Assembly (NCBI GenBank): GCA_007922305.1
Contig: ML677358.1
Span: 10,805,343-10,869,342, forward strand
Origin: Dermatemys mawii
Lineage: Eukaryota > Chordata > Testudines > Dermatemydidae
Reading direction: 5' to 3'
DNA length: 64,000 bases
Both the position numbers and the translations under genes were made by a program. Of this stretch, positions 42,561 to 54,699 are shown piece by piece (the first letter of the stretch is position 1; every line of letters begins with the position of its first letter). The notes under the pieces are model-generated. The model was not told the origin of the DNA and ran no database searches. It saw nothing but the letters and a program-made list of their open reading frames with translations.

Positions 42561-44859
42561 CCCCCACCCCATGTCTTTAAATAAAAATTACTGTACCTAG
42601 AATAAAGTATCCAACCCAAGTTTTAGGCCCCCTAATCAAGCCATTTTTTAAAAAAATTAGATGCCTAAATGTGATGCCTAAAAAATATGGGCCTCATAGC
42701 TTGTGTACAACTTTTAGAACTCTGCTCCAACATCAGTTTTTGCCATATCTTCACTAAGGTATCTTGCAAGTTGCCATCAGAATGTGTGCATCACATTATG
42801 AAGGAGATTTTGGCCAATGTCATCAAGGTGAAATTCACCCCAACACAGTAGCCATTTTCTCTGCCATATCCGCCTCTCTTCTTTTTGTCTGCACAGAACC
42901 ACCGATTCAGTGAGATAATTCAGTCTCTCAATGTGTCTGGAAGGAGAGGCAAGGGATACTATCAACCAATGCACGAGCCCTACATGTGCTGAGGCCTGTT
43001 CCTGGAGTGGATCATGAGGCCCCCAGTTATATGGAGACTGTGGTTCTCCCCTATCCAAAAAAATATGGGAGAGCAAAGGCAGGAGAATAGTCAAGCCAAT
43101 GGGTTGAGTAGTGGTTACAGAGTGGCTCCACTCCAGTGTGGGGGGTGGACATTCCCTTTCCTTATGCCCAGAATTACTCAAGTTGGTTGGCAGAGACACA
43201 ATTTGGTCCTTAACAGGGGCTCCAAACTCTCAGTGTGGCACTGTGGTGAGTTTCACCCTCAGGAAGAAGAGTGGTTTCTTTGAGGTGGAAATATGATCTA
43301 GGTGAAATAATAAGGCAAACTTTCCATATTTCTCCCGGACAATGATTAATGATTCCCCACAATCTGAACTAAACTGATATTTCCACCTCAGTAATTATGT
43401 GGGGGGGGGGCCGGGGGTGTTCCTCGAGGACAAGTTATTCCATAAATGGGGTTTTTTTGTGTGTGAAGCATTTGGTGTTAGTCAAAGACAGAAGGTTTGG
43501 ACTAAATGGGGCACTGCTCTGATCTGCTATGGGCAGTCTCCATGTCCTAATATTTAACCCTACAGCTTTATGAAATGACTGCAGCAGCATTTTCATGAAG
43601 AAAACAATGGAAGAGACGCTCCCCTTCATGGGCTCTAGCGATTCTCAGTTTAGATTTGAATACTGGTCATCTGGTGCCACCAATGCTTTTTAATCAAGTT
43701 ACTGGCTAGGTGAAAGGTAATTTCTGCACTGTTCTGACTAAGCTCCTCTGTGATTCTTTGGGGCTATTAAGTAGAAAAAAGCCTCTTCCTCTTTCATGTA
43801 TCTTTTCAAATAAAACTGAACAAATCTCTTTCCCACTACTGCACATAATGCATCCAGACTAAATATAACCATCTTCCTGAATGTTCCCTTGTTACACTGC
43901 AACACGTCATCACACTGACTGTGATTAAATGTACGTGCGGCACTTGTAGGGAAGTCTGCTCATTAGGGACTGAGCCATACCACTCCCCTGTCCTTTATCA
44001 TTCGAGACAATACCTAACTCTACGATCACAGTTCTTTGTTTGAGTATTATGGCACTGTCCTAGTTTCCTTACCCTACTTGGCTAGCATTAGGAGTTGGGG
44101 ATGATGAGAACCATCGCTAGGGAAAAACTTTTCAGATTAACACAGGATTTTTATGTCAATAGTGCATGTCTTTCTTCTATCATTTCTTTGTTATTTACAC
44201 CCTCCTTTGTAGGCAAGCTACTGCACAGTTCTGAGAAATGGACTATCACTTACAGATTGAGATGGGTCCCATTCCTGCTGCAGATTTAAATGATGACTTT
44301 GAACCAAGTGTTCACGAGTGAGCAGAGTGGAGCAGGAATCACTAGGAATCCTACAAGCGTTTGATGTGCCAAATAAAAAAAATATCCCACTAGATAGATG
44401 ACTCAGATGGTTGAATGCTACTTTAAAACAATCTGCAAATCTTTGCTTGAGTTTAGAAATGCCCTGACTCTGGCCATGCTTATGTTCCCATTGCATTTGT
44501 TTATTGTGAACATTCAAGTGAGCTCAGTTAAGTCACATGACTGCTCACGGAAAGTGCATTTAAAATCTGCACTCACTTGTGCAATGATATTTTGTATGGT
44601 GTGGGACCCTGAGTACCACAGCAGTAATAAGCCCCTCACTGGAGTCCTGGTGCAGCAAGAGGTAAACAAACCACACAGGATCTAATTCCAGCCCTCGATG
44701 GACTCTGCTAACTATGAAGGTAATGTGGGAGTGGGGGTCAGAGTGAGGGTGGGGAGGGAGGGGAACCTTAAATTTAAACCCTCCATTACAAATTACAGCT
44801 AACCAATAAACTTCATATTTTCAGTATCCAATACCCATACTGAGCTGGTCCATTCATGC
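42561..44859. other. Intergenic, no recognised feature
   Basis: Contains a G-run at about 43401-43416. A 140-residue minus-strand frame (42777-43199) has no family resemblance and no splice context. No TRPC7-like exon was seen. Confidence 0.5.
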
Positions 44860-45440
44860 CATCAAATAAAGATGACAAAGAAGTGCCCAATAAAGTGAAG
44901 GCACCTGGTTGGCAGACAGTCTGGGTTCATCAGAAAATCAAGGAGTGAACTCCTAGTCACTCATCTCTGTGAAAGCCCAGCTAGCTAAGAATAGGTGAGA
45001 GCAACTAACTTTTTATGCTTTAACTTATAACCACTTAAACTCTATCTTTATAGTTAATAAATTGGTTTATTCTACCTGAAGCAGTGGGTTTGGTTTGAAG
45101 TGTGTCAAAGACCCCCGCCCTTGGGTAACAAGTCTGGGACATATCAATTGCTTTGTTAAACTGATGAACCCCCATAAGCTTGCAGTGTCCGGCAGGCCCA
45201 ACTGGACGCTGGAAGACGGAGGTTCCTAGGGTTGTGTCTGGGATGGAGATATCAGCGAGTGTCATTTGGCTGAACAATCCAAGGAGCAGCTTACATGCAA
45301 GAAGCTGTTTGTGAATGGCCCAGGAGTGCGGGGTCCTCACAGCAGAGCAGGGTAAGGCTGGCTCCCAGAGTCGAGGATGGGAGTGACCTAACAGCTCACC
45401 GGTCCACATAACACTAGAGGGGAATGTTACAGCATGCCCG
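44860..45440. mobile_element. LTR-like fragment (tentative)
   Basis: The series ataaattggtttattctacc, gaagtgtgtcaaagaccccc, gttgtgtctgggatggagat and aagctgtttgtgaatggccc, with an AATAAA-like ttaataaatt at 45053-45062, resembles a solo LTR that I recall in turtle genomes. The boundaries and direct repeats are not established. The minus-strand frame over it (45035-45409) is probably a by-product. Confidence 0.4.
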
Positions 45441-45894
45441 GTTATCTTTGCAGGAGGAGCATTGACACAGGTCAGATTTTCAGCAGCAACACTGAAAAGC
45501 AGTGCAAGACATCCCTTATTTGAGAATGATTACAAAATACTGCATGTGCCTCGCAACTACTTTAAGGCATATTTTCCCTACCACTGAACAAAATGAAAAG
45601 AGCAGTGAGCATGCTATTCCTTGGCAGGCAAAGCAAGATACTGCCGTTGACTTGTTTGTCTGCTGCTTGCTAAGGATGAATTGTTTTATAATTTCTAATT
45701 TGTAATCCTAAGGCGCTAAAAAAATGAAATGTGGGTACCGCCTCTTCCTGAAAGATCTTCCAAGTGATGAAGATGGGCGCGCCGCAGAAAACAAAAAAAA
45801 TCTCTGAGCCATTGACCGAGGCTTCTAATGTTTGAGTCTTATGGGTTGAACTTCTAATGTTCCAGAGTTACTAAACGTTCTCATCAATACAGAC
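45441..45894. other. Intergenic, no recognised feature
   Basis: Nothing recognised. An AscI-type ggcgcgcc lies at about 45777-45784. Confidence 0.6.
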
Positions 45895-46118
45895 AAAGGG
45901 CTGGGCTACATAGAAAACTTACATCAGCATTGCTAAAAAATCCACACCCCTGAGAAATGTAGTTAAGCTGACATAACCTCCAGTGTAGAGAGGGCAGGGC
46001 AGACGGACAAATTGTTCCATCACAGTAGGTGCCATGTCGCGGGGAGTTGGATTAACTACAGTGATGGGAGAACTGCTCTTGTAGTGGTACTGAGTGTCTA
46101 GAGTGAATTCCTACAGGC
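45895..46118. mobile_element. MITE of the 'TACACT' group
   Basis: gggctacatagaaaacttac, aaatccacacccctgagaaa, gtagttaagctgacataacc and tccagtgtagag are blocks I recall from a turtle MITE whose ends read 'ggctatgtctacactg'. The right end seems to be cut by the hAT copy that follows. Confidence 0.55.
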
Positions 46119-46369
46119 ACAGGCACTGACTTTTATTTTTCCTGGTAGGTGCTACACCCTGGCTCTGCCCCCACTCTGCCTCTTCCCCTGAAGCCCCACC
46201 CTTGCTCTGCCTCTTTCTGCCCCCAGCTCTGCCACCTCCCCCAAGACCTCCCCTTGCCCACCTCCAATGCCTCCCACCAGCCACCAAACAGCTAGCTGAC
46301 GGCCACACTGAACAGCTGTAGCTGCTGGTTGCTTGATCCCCAGAGCACCCATGAAGTTGGCGCCTATGC
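46119..46369. mobile_element. hAT MITE (ATAGGCGCC-type) with perfect 8-bp TSD
   Basis: Identical octamers ctacaggc occur at 46111-46118 and 46370-46377. The right end ccatgaagttggcgcctatgc is the inverted form of the family terminus; the left end acaggcactgactttt is a worn copy. The C-rich body yields spurious minus-strand frames. This copy fixes the superfamily of the group. Confidence 0.8.
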
Positions 46370-46377
46370 CTACAGGC

Positions 46378-47774
46378 TTAGGTGGCAGCTATTTTTAAGG
46401 ATCTCAATGACAGTTAAAGTGGGGAGTTAGCGCCCGTTCCAAACAGTGCATCCAATTTCTGCCAGCGCTGGTGTTTCTAAACATAGCATGCATCTTGGTC
46501 ACAGGATGATAAAACTCTTGACAAATGCTGAGAAGGTGTATTCCACTTGAGCCATCCGGGATGCAAAGGCGAAGACAGAGGTCACTATTTGAGGGGCAAA
46601 ATAACATAAACCTGGAGAGTTTAATCTCAGAGAAACAGAGAGGTGAAGATTAATGCAATTTTCTCATGAGAAGGGGTGGCAAGGCACAGGCTTTTAAAGT
46701 TCTGCTCTTCTGGTGTCTCTGCATCATACACACCAGTAATTGAGTGTCACTATTCAGCTGGTTTAAAACATTCCAGCAGCCAGGCATCCTCTTGAAAAGG
46801 CTGATTCTTAGATTGCGGATCAGCAGTCTTAGTGTTCACAATTGTGCAGAATGCTGACATTCATTGGCCACCAGCTAGAAGGAGGAATTATAAAAATGCC
46901 CTCAGGAGCATCAACATGAAACACATGCTAATTGACTGCACTGATAAAGAAAGAAAATCTATGAACACATGCGACCGATTATACAAATAATCCAAACGCT
47001 TATTAATTCGTGAATGGCTGTGTTTTCATGGAGTGAATTATTTTGGCTGCAATTTCATTGCCATCACTTGACCGTGGAGATGAATTTCAGAAGGGCAGTG
47101 AGTAATATTAGTTAGGATAACATCATTAGCCTGTTCACCTCTATATTAGTGGTCTGAAATGAAATATGGGGCCAGGAGGAAGAGACTACTTCAGCACTCA
47201 AAACCCCTTGAAATGTTTGCCACTAATGCCCCAGATTAGTAAAATTCCAGCTGAGATTTAACTTTAAGGAGCAAAGGCATAATAAACATACTGTAGGTTC
47301 CTTCAGGACTATGCAGAAAGTTACTGTTGCTCAGCAAAGTAATGTCTCTGAGAAACGTTTTGCTATTTTTAGACAAATAATTTCCAGTGTTATAATAATA
47401 AGGTTTGAGTATATACTTCTGGGGAGTACAGTTCTGTGCTCTATTCAAATTCATTCTTTATAGCATAAAAACTTGGCGCTATCACTGACAACTGCCAGCC
47501 ACAGGACTAGTGACTTTAAATGACTGAAATGTGACTATTGCTTAACCCATAGGTAAACTTTAAAGGAGACTGCTTAAAGTGGAAGATTGTCATGATTATC
47601 AGATTAGGCTTCCTAAAATGATTGAATAATTATGAATACCCATTAACTTTAAAGCATATGTTGTTAGCCATGAAACCTCTCAGATTGAATTTCTTACTAA
47701 TTAGTAAGGGAATTTTGACAAATGTAGTAGGATCTACCACATACAGTGTGTTGATTTTTTCCTATTTTTCAGGG
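46378..47774. other. Intergenic, no recognised feature
   Basis: AT-rich; only short, unsupported frames (such as 46404-46607 minus, 47236-47454 minus). Confidence 0.6.
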
Positions 47775-48250
47775 GGCCACACACTTATGATAAAAAGAGG
47801 CGAGTTCTTTGAGTAGCATCCCTTGAGAGCTCCACTTCAGGTGGGCATGTATTTCTTGCGGCCTTGATAGGAGATTTTCAGTTAGAAGTATCTGTTCAGC
47901 CCACGCTTGTGCGCTATGCCTCCTTGTGCCATATTCCAAGCCTAACAGGGGTGCAAATCACTCTCAGTTCCTTTTCAGTTCCTCAGCCTGAGATGGCGCC
48001 CTCATGTGTCCGCCTTGGCATCTTCTTTGGTACATCCACCATCAATGGTACCATCAGCTTCAGAGACCATATCCTTGGCACTGATCCCCTATTCAGTACC
48101 ACAGGCATATAGATGTATAAAAGACCTTTTGATTATGGATGAACTGGAGCCCTCGCTCCTCAAGCATCTCTGGTACTGAGATCCCAATCTCTGGCTCACC
48201 GTCCTCTGGTACTGCAGGACTCTTCACCATTTTCTAGGGGTGCTCCTCCA

Positions 48251-48925
48251 TTGGATGGGATGAGATGGAGGAAACTTCCAGGCAGTGTCCTCTATTTCTG
48301 TTCAGGATTCACCAACATATCCCTTCAGGAACCCATTCTCCGAGAGTCACAGGGAAGATTGCGCTTGTTAGCATGGGTGGTGGAACCAAACCTGCATGCC
48401 GCCCGCCCCCTCACCCCAAAGGCCATACTGGAACTTCTGGCTGCCTATCAACAACTGTTTGCCAGACCACCAGTAGTGTCTTATAGGGAGGCCAGAATTG
48501 TACAGTCCTCTACTCCCCAACCAGCCCCACCACAGAAGGATATGTCTGAGGAGCAGGACACTAGGGCAGATAAAGAAGCCACCCCTCAAATACCTATTAC
48601 ACCCTCATCTCCAGATGCGGCGATAATGCCTCTGCCACCATCCATGGCCACTGAGTTTTGGCAATTTCAATATCTCATGAAGACAATAACTCTTCAAATT
48701 CCACTTCAAAAGGTCAATGATTCACAGCTTAAATGGTTGACTATCCTACAGTCAGCAGCACCCTTCAGGCTGGCGTTACCCATTAACGAGGCACTTCTAG
48801 ATCCAGCTAAGACTGTGTGGCAGACACAAACCGTTATTATGCCACTGTGTAAATGGGCAGATAAATATTTTGTTCCCTTTAAAGAGTCTGACTTTTTGTT
48901 CTCCCCCCTCCTCATAACTCCTTGA
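48251..48925 (+). pseudogene. DIRS gag-like open frame
   Basis: A 224-residue frame, the longest uninterrupted one in the window apart from gap artefacts. It has a Pro-rich middle, followed by LALPINEALLDPAKTVWQT, a segment typical of DIRS gag as I recall it. Downstream noncoding-looking sequence (48930-49340) continues the gag similarity in other frames (ATQQFRIAQ), so the gene is broken by frameshifts. The start codon is not reliable. Confidence 0.6.
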
Positions 48926-49629
48926 TGGTGGATGTGGTAAATGAGCAGAGTAGGCGGCATTTCATAAGTACGGCAAGGACTAGAAAAGACCAAATCTCCT
49001 TAGATGAAAATTTTATTTATTAGCAACCCAGCAATTTAGGATTGCACAGTAGTAGGTGGTCCTGGCCAAATATATTTTTACCGATTATTACAGATTCGTG
49101 GCTTTTATTAAACATCTGTCACCGGGTCATAAGGAGTAATTCCAGTTCATCGTCTCTGAGGGCTAGTTATTGGCCAGAATTGCTCTTCCAGTATCCTTAG
49201 ATGCTGCGGAAACTGCTGTCAGGTCCATCTCCACAGCAGTGGTTATATGCCGGGCATCATGGCTCTAAGTCTTGGGGTTTCTGAGAGAAGTACAAAACAC
49301 CGGGGTGGGGGATACAAAACACCTTCAAGAGTCATAAGCTTTTGTTGGCGACCACAGTTGAGTCCTCACACACGCTGAATGACGCTAGGACTACTTTTCA
49401 ATTCTTGGGCCTAAATAGACAATTGTACATGAAAAAAAGGGTTAGTAGGTCACAGACTACCCAGAGATCATGTCCTGCTCAGGTTTCTGGGTTTCATAGA
49501 TCCTCTGAATCCTCCCCAGAGAAAGGCACAGATTTCAGAGAAAGAGGGCTGTCCAACTGCCCTCCACAACCACCCATTCATCTTCAAAGCAACAGTTTTG
49601 ATGGGTTGATTGAGGGTTTGAATCCTGAT

Positions 49630-50310
49630 TTCACAGCTGGTCCACTGGGGCACGTTCCCCCCTTTGGAGACCAAATTTCCTATTTCCAACATGCTTAGAG
49701 GTGGCGCACTACGGACAAGTGGGTCACAGAGGTAAAAATATTGCGCTCTACCATTCATTTTACATCACTTCCTCCCTATCCCTATGCAGGAACCCCTCTC
49801 ATGAGCTATTATTGAGACAAGAAGTGAACTCTCTCCTTCAATTAGGAGCTATAGAGGTGATCCCTCCTCATCACAAGGGCAAGGGTTTTTACTCAAAGTG
49901 TTTCCTTACGCCAAAGAAGAATGGAGGGGTGGAGACCTGTCTTAGAGCTGACTTCTAAACAAGTTCGGAAAGTCTCAAAAGGTCAGAATGGTGAATCTGG
50001 CAGCTATAATTTCCTCACTAGAAAAAGGGAATTGGTTTCCAGCCCTCAACCTACATGATCACTATTTTCAATGACTATATGATGACTATAACCTACATGA
50101 TGACTATATGATGACATAATGATACATCCATCGCACAGGAAATACCTATACTAGGCCAGGATCATTTCCAGTACCGAGCACTTCTCTTCAGCTTTTCCTT
50201 GTCCCCAAGAGTATTCTCAAAGGTCCATTCAATAGTGGCTGCTTACCTCTGATGAGAAGCAACCCTAGTGTTCCCGTATCTCAATGACTGGTTGGCTACT
50301 CAAGGGCTAT
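49630..50310 (+). pseudogene. DIRS reverse transcriptase remnant
   Basis: Blocks in order: RWRTTDKWVTEV near 49698-49733 in one frame, LGAIEVIPPHHKGKGFYS (about 49842-49895) in another, a decayed middle with short ATGACTATA duplications (50060-50112), and PYLNDWL at 50274-50294. At least two frameshifts and several stops. The Asp-to-Asn change in the polymerase box would abolish activity even if the frame were whole. Confidence 0.7.
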
Positions 50311-50351
50311 TCAACAGTTACAATTCACAATACATATATTCACATGATGAA

Positions 50352-50560
50352 CATAGGAGCTGCCAACCTGGATCAGATCAGAGTCTGTTATTCTAATCCA
50401 GTGGCCAACACCAGATATTTCAGAGGAAGGTATAAGAATCCCTACAGTCAGCAGTTCTGGGATAACCTGACCTTCAGGAAAGTTTCCTCCTAACCTCTAA
50501 CAGCTAAAGGTTGTCTTTAGCCCTGGTTTAGGTCTCTTTCCACCAACAGTATTATATAGT
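50352..50560 (-). mobile_element. CR1-type LINE 3' fragment
   Basis: ggagctgccaacctggatca, cagtggccaacaccagatat, ttcagaggaaggtataagaa and aagtttcctcctaacctcta match, in inverse orientation, a CR1 3' region also present at 27318-27535. It lies directly against the DIRS remnant and may have truncated it. Confidence 0.65.
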
Positions 50561-51000
50561 AAAGCATTCTATACACGGCCAGCTAAACTTTTGTTCTCAT
50601 TTACCTTTGTGCTTTTTGGCTTGTTGTCTTCTTTTTAACAAGTATAATGATAGATGCAAGAGGCCTAATTTCTCTCAGCACTGCTTGTTTTAAAATGTGT
50701 TGAAATCATGCACATAGTGGTAGGGAGGCCTAACACTAACTCAAGGAGTCGTACATAAATGTAAAAGAAATGAGCCAAACTTGAATTTTATTAAAACAGA
50801 ACAGTGTGCTGACACTCCTGGCAGAGCGGCAGGGGCTGAGTTAGCTAGCAATTCCGTCAGAATCTAATTGACTCAGAAGTAATTGGCAATACTATTTGGG
50901 TGCTAGATAGGCAATTACTGCAGTAATAAAGCAAGAGGAGCTGTGAGGAGAAGGTGATAAAAGGAAGACAAAGTAGTAAAGGGGAATATTTGTACAGAAA
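50561..51000. other. Intergenic, no recognised feature
   Basis: No repeat end or gene recognised. Confidence 0.6.
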
Positions 51001-51029
51001 GATAGTTCCTCAGGGGTTTTAACAGGAAA

Positions 51030-51175
51030 TAACAGGTGTGTCTATGGCCCCTATTACTATGGTATGTGGTCACCTCACAGTCTATTTAGTGCTTTTTAAG
51101 CCTTACAACAGCCCTGTGAGAGAGGAAAGCATTTTACAGATAGCAAGTAGAGGCACAGAGCCTCAGAGCCTCAAA
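51030..51175. repeat. MIR-like remnant
   Basis: ttacaacagccctgtgagag, aggaaagcattttacagata and gaggcacagagcctcagag correspond to the MIR core region. Diverged, with no clear ends. Confidence 0.5.
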
Positions 51176-51440
51176 TGTACTTAGATGCCTAACTCCCATT
51201 GAAATCAACACACAAGTCAGCACGGCAGCACCTCAGGTCCCCTTTGTGAATCCCACATTTTGGCAAGCAACCAGAACAGATGCAATCATCCACTACTGAG
51301 TGTGGGGGACTGGCCATGCACATTATCAACAGGCTTCAAGGCTGATCACAGCAGATATTAAAATAAATAAGCTCTTTGCACTTAAGAACAACAGTATGCA
51401 AAGCAATTAACAGCTCTGAACTGCCTCCTAAATACCAAGG

Positions 51441-51725
51441 CCTGAGCTATACTGAGGGTGGGGAGTGGTCAATCTAAGATACATGAATAGTATAGCTGAA
51501 GTCGATGTATCTTAGGTCAACTTACCTGGGCGTCCTCACAGTGGCGAGACAACCGCTGCTACACCCCCATCGACTTCGTTTCCGCCTCTCACAGAGGTGG
51601 AATATGGGAGTTGACATGGAGCTTGCTCGGGGATCAATTTATCACATCTACACTAGATGAGATAAATCAATACCCAATAGATCAATCACTACCTGCTGAT
51701 TCGCGGGTAGTGTAGATATACCCTG
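51441..51725. mobile_element. MITE of the 'GTGTAGATATACCC' group
   Basis: agctatactgagggtgggg at the left and gggtagtgtagatataccct at the right are the ends. The inside has gaagtcgatgtatcttaggt and ggggatcaatttatcacatc followed by its inverted partner gataaatcaatacccaatag. It is a palindrome-containing, noncoding element known to me from turtles. Confidence 0.65.
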
Positions 51726-52269
51726 AATGTTCAGACCAACATTGCGGGAGCAATTCAGAGCTACAGGGTCACTTGGGCTTTTAGGAGGAATGAGGGGAGA
51801 AGCCACACGTGTGGTTCCTGACAGCTCAACTAACTAATTCCCCACAAGTGTGCAGGGTGATCATCTTGACACTTATGGCTTTAAAAATGAAATAAAAAAT
51901 GAAAAGAAAAAAATCTTAACTGTGTTTCATAATGTTGTTTGGAATGGAATTAAAGACAGAGGGTCATTTCCCATCTTTTAGAGCCCTTTGCGTAACCAAG
52001 TCCCACATGCAAGGAGCTCATCTTGTGGGCTGCACTCTTCATGCACAGGTGTGAGGATAATTAATTAGGTAATTGCTGGCTGCTGAGTTAACTCCCTAAC
52101 TTGTGCACTGACACCCACGCAGAAATCTACATCTTCACCCACATATCAAACTATGTTCTATCTCACTGACACCATCAAAGGCATGGAACAGATACTGCAG
52201 TGTGAATCATGTTAAAGAGAATAAGGCCTGCTCTTCTTGTCACACTAGGAAAAAAACCCAACTCTCTTA

Positions 52270-52747
52270 ACCAGGGCTGGCCTTAGAGGGGGGTGACATG
52301 GGTAACCACCCAAGGTCCCGTAGTCAGAGGGATGCCATCAGTGCTTAATTTGTGCTGGTGCTTGGCAGTTCATAGCCCCGGCACCTCTGGGCTCCCAACC
52401 AGCAGCCGCTGCTCTTCAGCCACCCAGCTGTGAAAGCAGCATTGCTGCCAACAGAAGCTCAGATGTAAGGATGGCGTGGTATGGTATTGCCAGCCTTACT
52501 TCTGCACTGCTGCTGCCTTCAGAGCTGGGTGCCTGGCCAGCGGCCACTGCTCTGCGGCCACCATGGTCAAGGGATGGAACTGGCCTGGGGGAGCTTGGGG
52601 CAATGTGGGGGAGGCAGTAGGGTCTGGCAGTTATGGGGGGATAGATGGGGAGGCAGCGGGGGCCAGGGGAGATGGAGAGGCAGCAGGGGCCAGGGGCACC
52701 AAAATACAAATTCACTAAGGGCACCGTTCTCCCTAAGGCCAGCCCTG
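52270..52747. mobile_element. hAT-type element with perfect 8-bp TSD
   Basis: Identical octamers ctcttaac flank it (52262-52269, 52748-52755). The ends cagggctggccttag and ctaaggccagccctg are exact 15-bp inverted copies. The GC-rich interior gives frames on both strands (52416-52724 minus, 52481-52762 plus) without any domain. The exact ends suggest a relatively young copy. Confidence 0.92.
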
Positions 52748-52755
52748 CTCTTAAC

Positions 52756-53950
52756 TATATAATCATTTGCTCCAAAATACACGATTCTATCTGTCTAAAC
52801 ACTGTCACACTCCACCGCTTCAGTGACCTGCTTTTAATCTCCTAGACCTTTTGTGGTGAGATTTGAGGCGGGTTCTCTTCTCATTTTTTTCAGGGCTTCT
52901 TTGAGCTGCAAGAAACAAGAGAAGGCCCTGGCATATTTGTTATCTAAATCTTGCAAAAGAACTTGTTCACAGGGTCACTGCTGAGCCACCCTTCCATAGG
53001 TTACATTATTTATACAGATCTTTTTTTGTAAGTACAATAGGAGCTAAGAAATGAGATCAATCAAAACAACTTGAAAGGGCATTCAGATGCACAGAATGAT
53101 GGTCAGCATTGAATGGTGTTCTGGGGAGAGCTGAGTTCTGGTTTAGTTTTAACTGATCTGAACCTTTAATATTTGCTCTTCGTGAGTGAGAAAATAATGT
53201 CTCCTGTGTTGAGCCTGAGGTAGACACCCTACTAGACTTGGGGATCATGGCGTGGTTTCCTGGGTATCCCAGGACAATCTCACAGATAAAGTGCTTGCTT
53301 CTGTAAGACATTAATTTACAAAGTAGGTCCCAAATGAGCAAACTCTTGCTTCCCAACAATGAGCCCCTTCAACACCTAGTTCAATCATTCTCCTCACACG
53401 AGCCATTATAAAAACACCAGGTTGACCCAGGAATTATTCCCATCTCATTTTACATAAAACATGAATTCCATTTGGCTAAGCAAAACGAATGCAACTATCA
53501 TTCCAGAAGCGATGCATCTTCAGAGTTTAATTTGACACTCTCCCTCTCCTGCTGAGCTATGATCCAGTTCTTTGTTTGCTCACAAATAATTCTGTCCTTA
53601 CCTTCCCCCAAACTCAGGATTGCTTGTGCCTCGAGTATCCTTCAGCTCAGGATCCCAAAGAGAAGGGCCTGAATTTGAAAGGAACTATTGAGTATCAGTT
53701 TCCCTTGTGAGTCATTCTGTCAGACTCTGTATTAGACTGAAAACTAAGCCAGAGCAGAGAAATGTAGCAAAATAGGAATGACAAGAAAGAATACTTCTTG
53801 TCTCTGGCTCAGCTGAAGACTGGTGCATGCAGAATGTGTACATGTAACTTCTTTGCCTCATTTTCATTAGTACACCCCTCAAGAGTTAAAGATGATCATG
53901 GAGACACAATCAGATACCCAATGACACATTCTCCATACCTCACTGTGGGT
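52756..53950. other. Intergenic, no recognised feature
   Basis: AT-rich; the open frame at 53057-53359 (minus) has no support. Confidence 0.6.
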
Positions 53951-53959
53951 TTTGAGAAT

Positions 53960-54160
53960 CTTAGGCTATGCTGCAGGTGTGAACTAAACAGGTCCTAGCT
54001 CTCATTAATATTGTCCTTTTCAAACAGGAAGACATAAATGCAAACTAGGAATCTTTTAGTTTGCGCCTGCAGCATCCACATGAGGAGCGCTTTGGTGTGC
54101 CCTGCCATTCGCACCCGTAATCTAAACTGCGGGACAGTGTAGACAAGTCCTAACACAGGC
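53960..54160. mobile_element. MITE of the 'GTGTAGACAAG' group
   Basis: It begins near taggctatgctgcaggtgtg and ends gggacagtgtagacaagtcc. The end pattern is shared with other MITEs here. The left terminus is worn. Confidence 0.45.
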
Positions 54161-54544
54161 TTTTTTTTTTTGGTCAAACATAACAAATATGATGATATAT
54201 ATATGATGGCCAGGGAGCCCTTATTAGTAACCGGTCACCAGTAGTGACCAGTAAAATAAGCCTTTTGTTTAATGGCTGCTAACTTATCAATGGTTAGGAA
54301 ATGGGATTTTCTTTGTCTACCATAGTACATGACAGCCCCATCTGAAAGTGACCCCCTACATTGTCAATCTCTCCCAATGTGTCCTTGTGTATATTTTTTA
54401 ATACTGTTATCCCTCCCCCCGCATGCCAGTTTGCCAAGCCTCTGCCCTCTCCTCATACAAAACTCTCTTGACCCCCGCTTCTTCCATAGGGTGATGAACT
54501 TTTTCCTTTCATCTTGTCTACCCATGAGTTAAACCTCTTTATCT

Positions 54545-54699
54545 ATACTGGTATTGTGATGGGGATGCAGTACCTCTAGTGTGGATGAAGTTATAGTGCT
54601 ATGAAGCTGCTCGTACTGGTACAGCTATTCTTGCACAGGAATGAGAAAAAGTTATACAGGTCTAAGGCCCCTTTATGGCTGAATAAGCATGTTCACAGT
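54545..54699. repeat. Fragment of a TACACTGG-group repeat
   Basis: ctatactggtattgtgatgg, tagtgtggatgaagttatag, gtactggtacagctattctt and aagttatacaggtctaaggc are in the style of a turtle MITE. The boundaries are guesses. Confidence 0.35.

Larger units (their letters stand above)
47775..50320 (+). mobile_element. DIRS-type retrotransposon, decayed and 3' truncated
   Basis: The 5' leader (cacttcaggtgggcatgtat and following) comes before a gag-like frame (48251-48925), then a broken reverse-transcriptase region. In about 49701-49958 the frame has LGAIEVIPPHHKGKGFYS and KKNGG, the N-terminal RT blocks of DIRS elements. The polymerase box at 50274-50294 reads PYLNDWL, where active copies have a DD pair, so one catalytic Asp is Asn. 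Stops and frameshifts interrupt it. RNase H and the tyrosine recombinase, which mark this order, are not seen; the copy seems to stop at about 50.3 kb where CR1-like sequence starts. Confidence 0.75.

Noticed and set aside
42777..43199. 140-residue minus-strand frame
   Set aside because: No recognised domain, no splice context, and overlapping plus-strand frames at its end; chance frame is more likely.
45035..45409. 124-residue minus-strand frame, considered as a possible exon
   Set aside because: It coincides with a probable LTR-like repeat; no protein family recognised.
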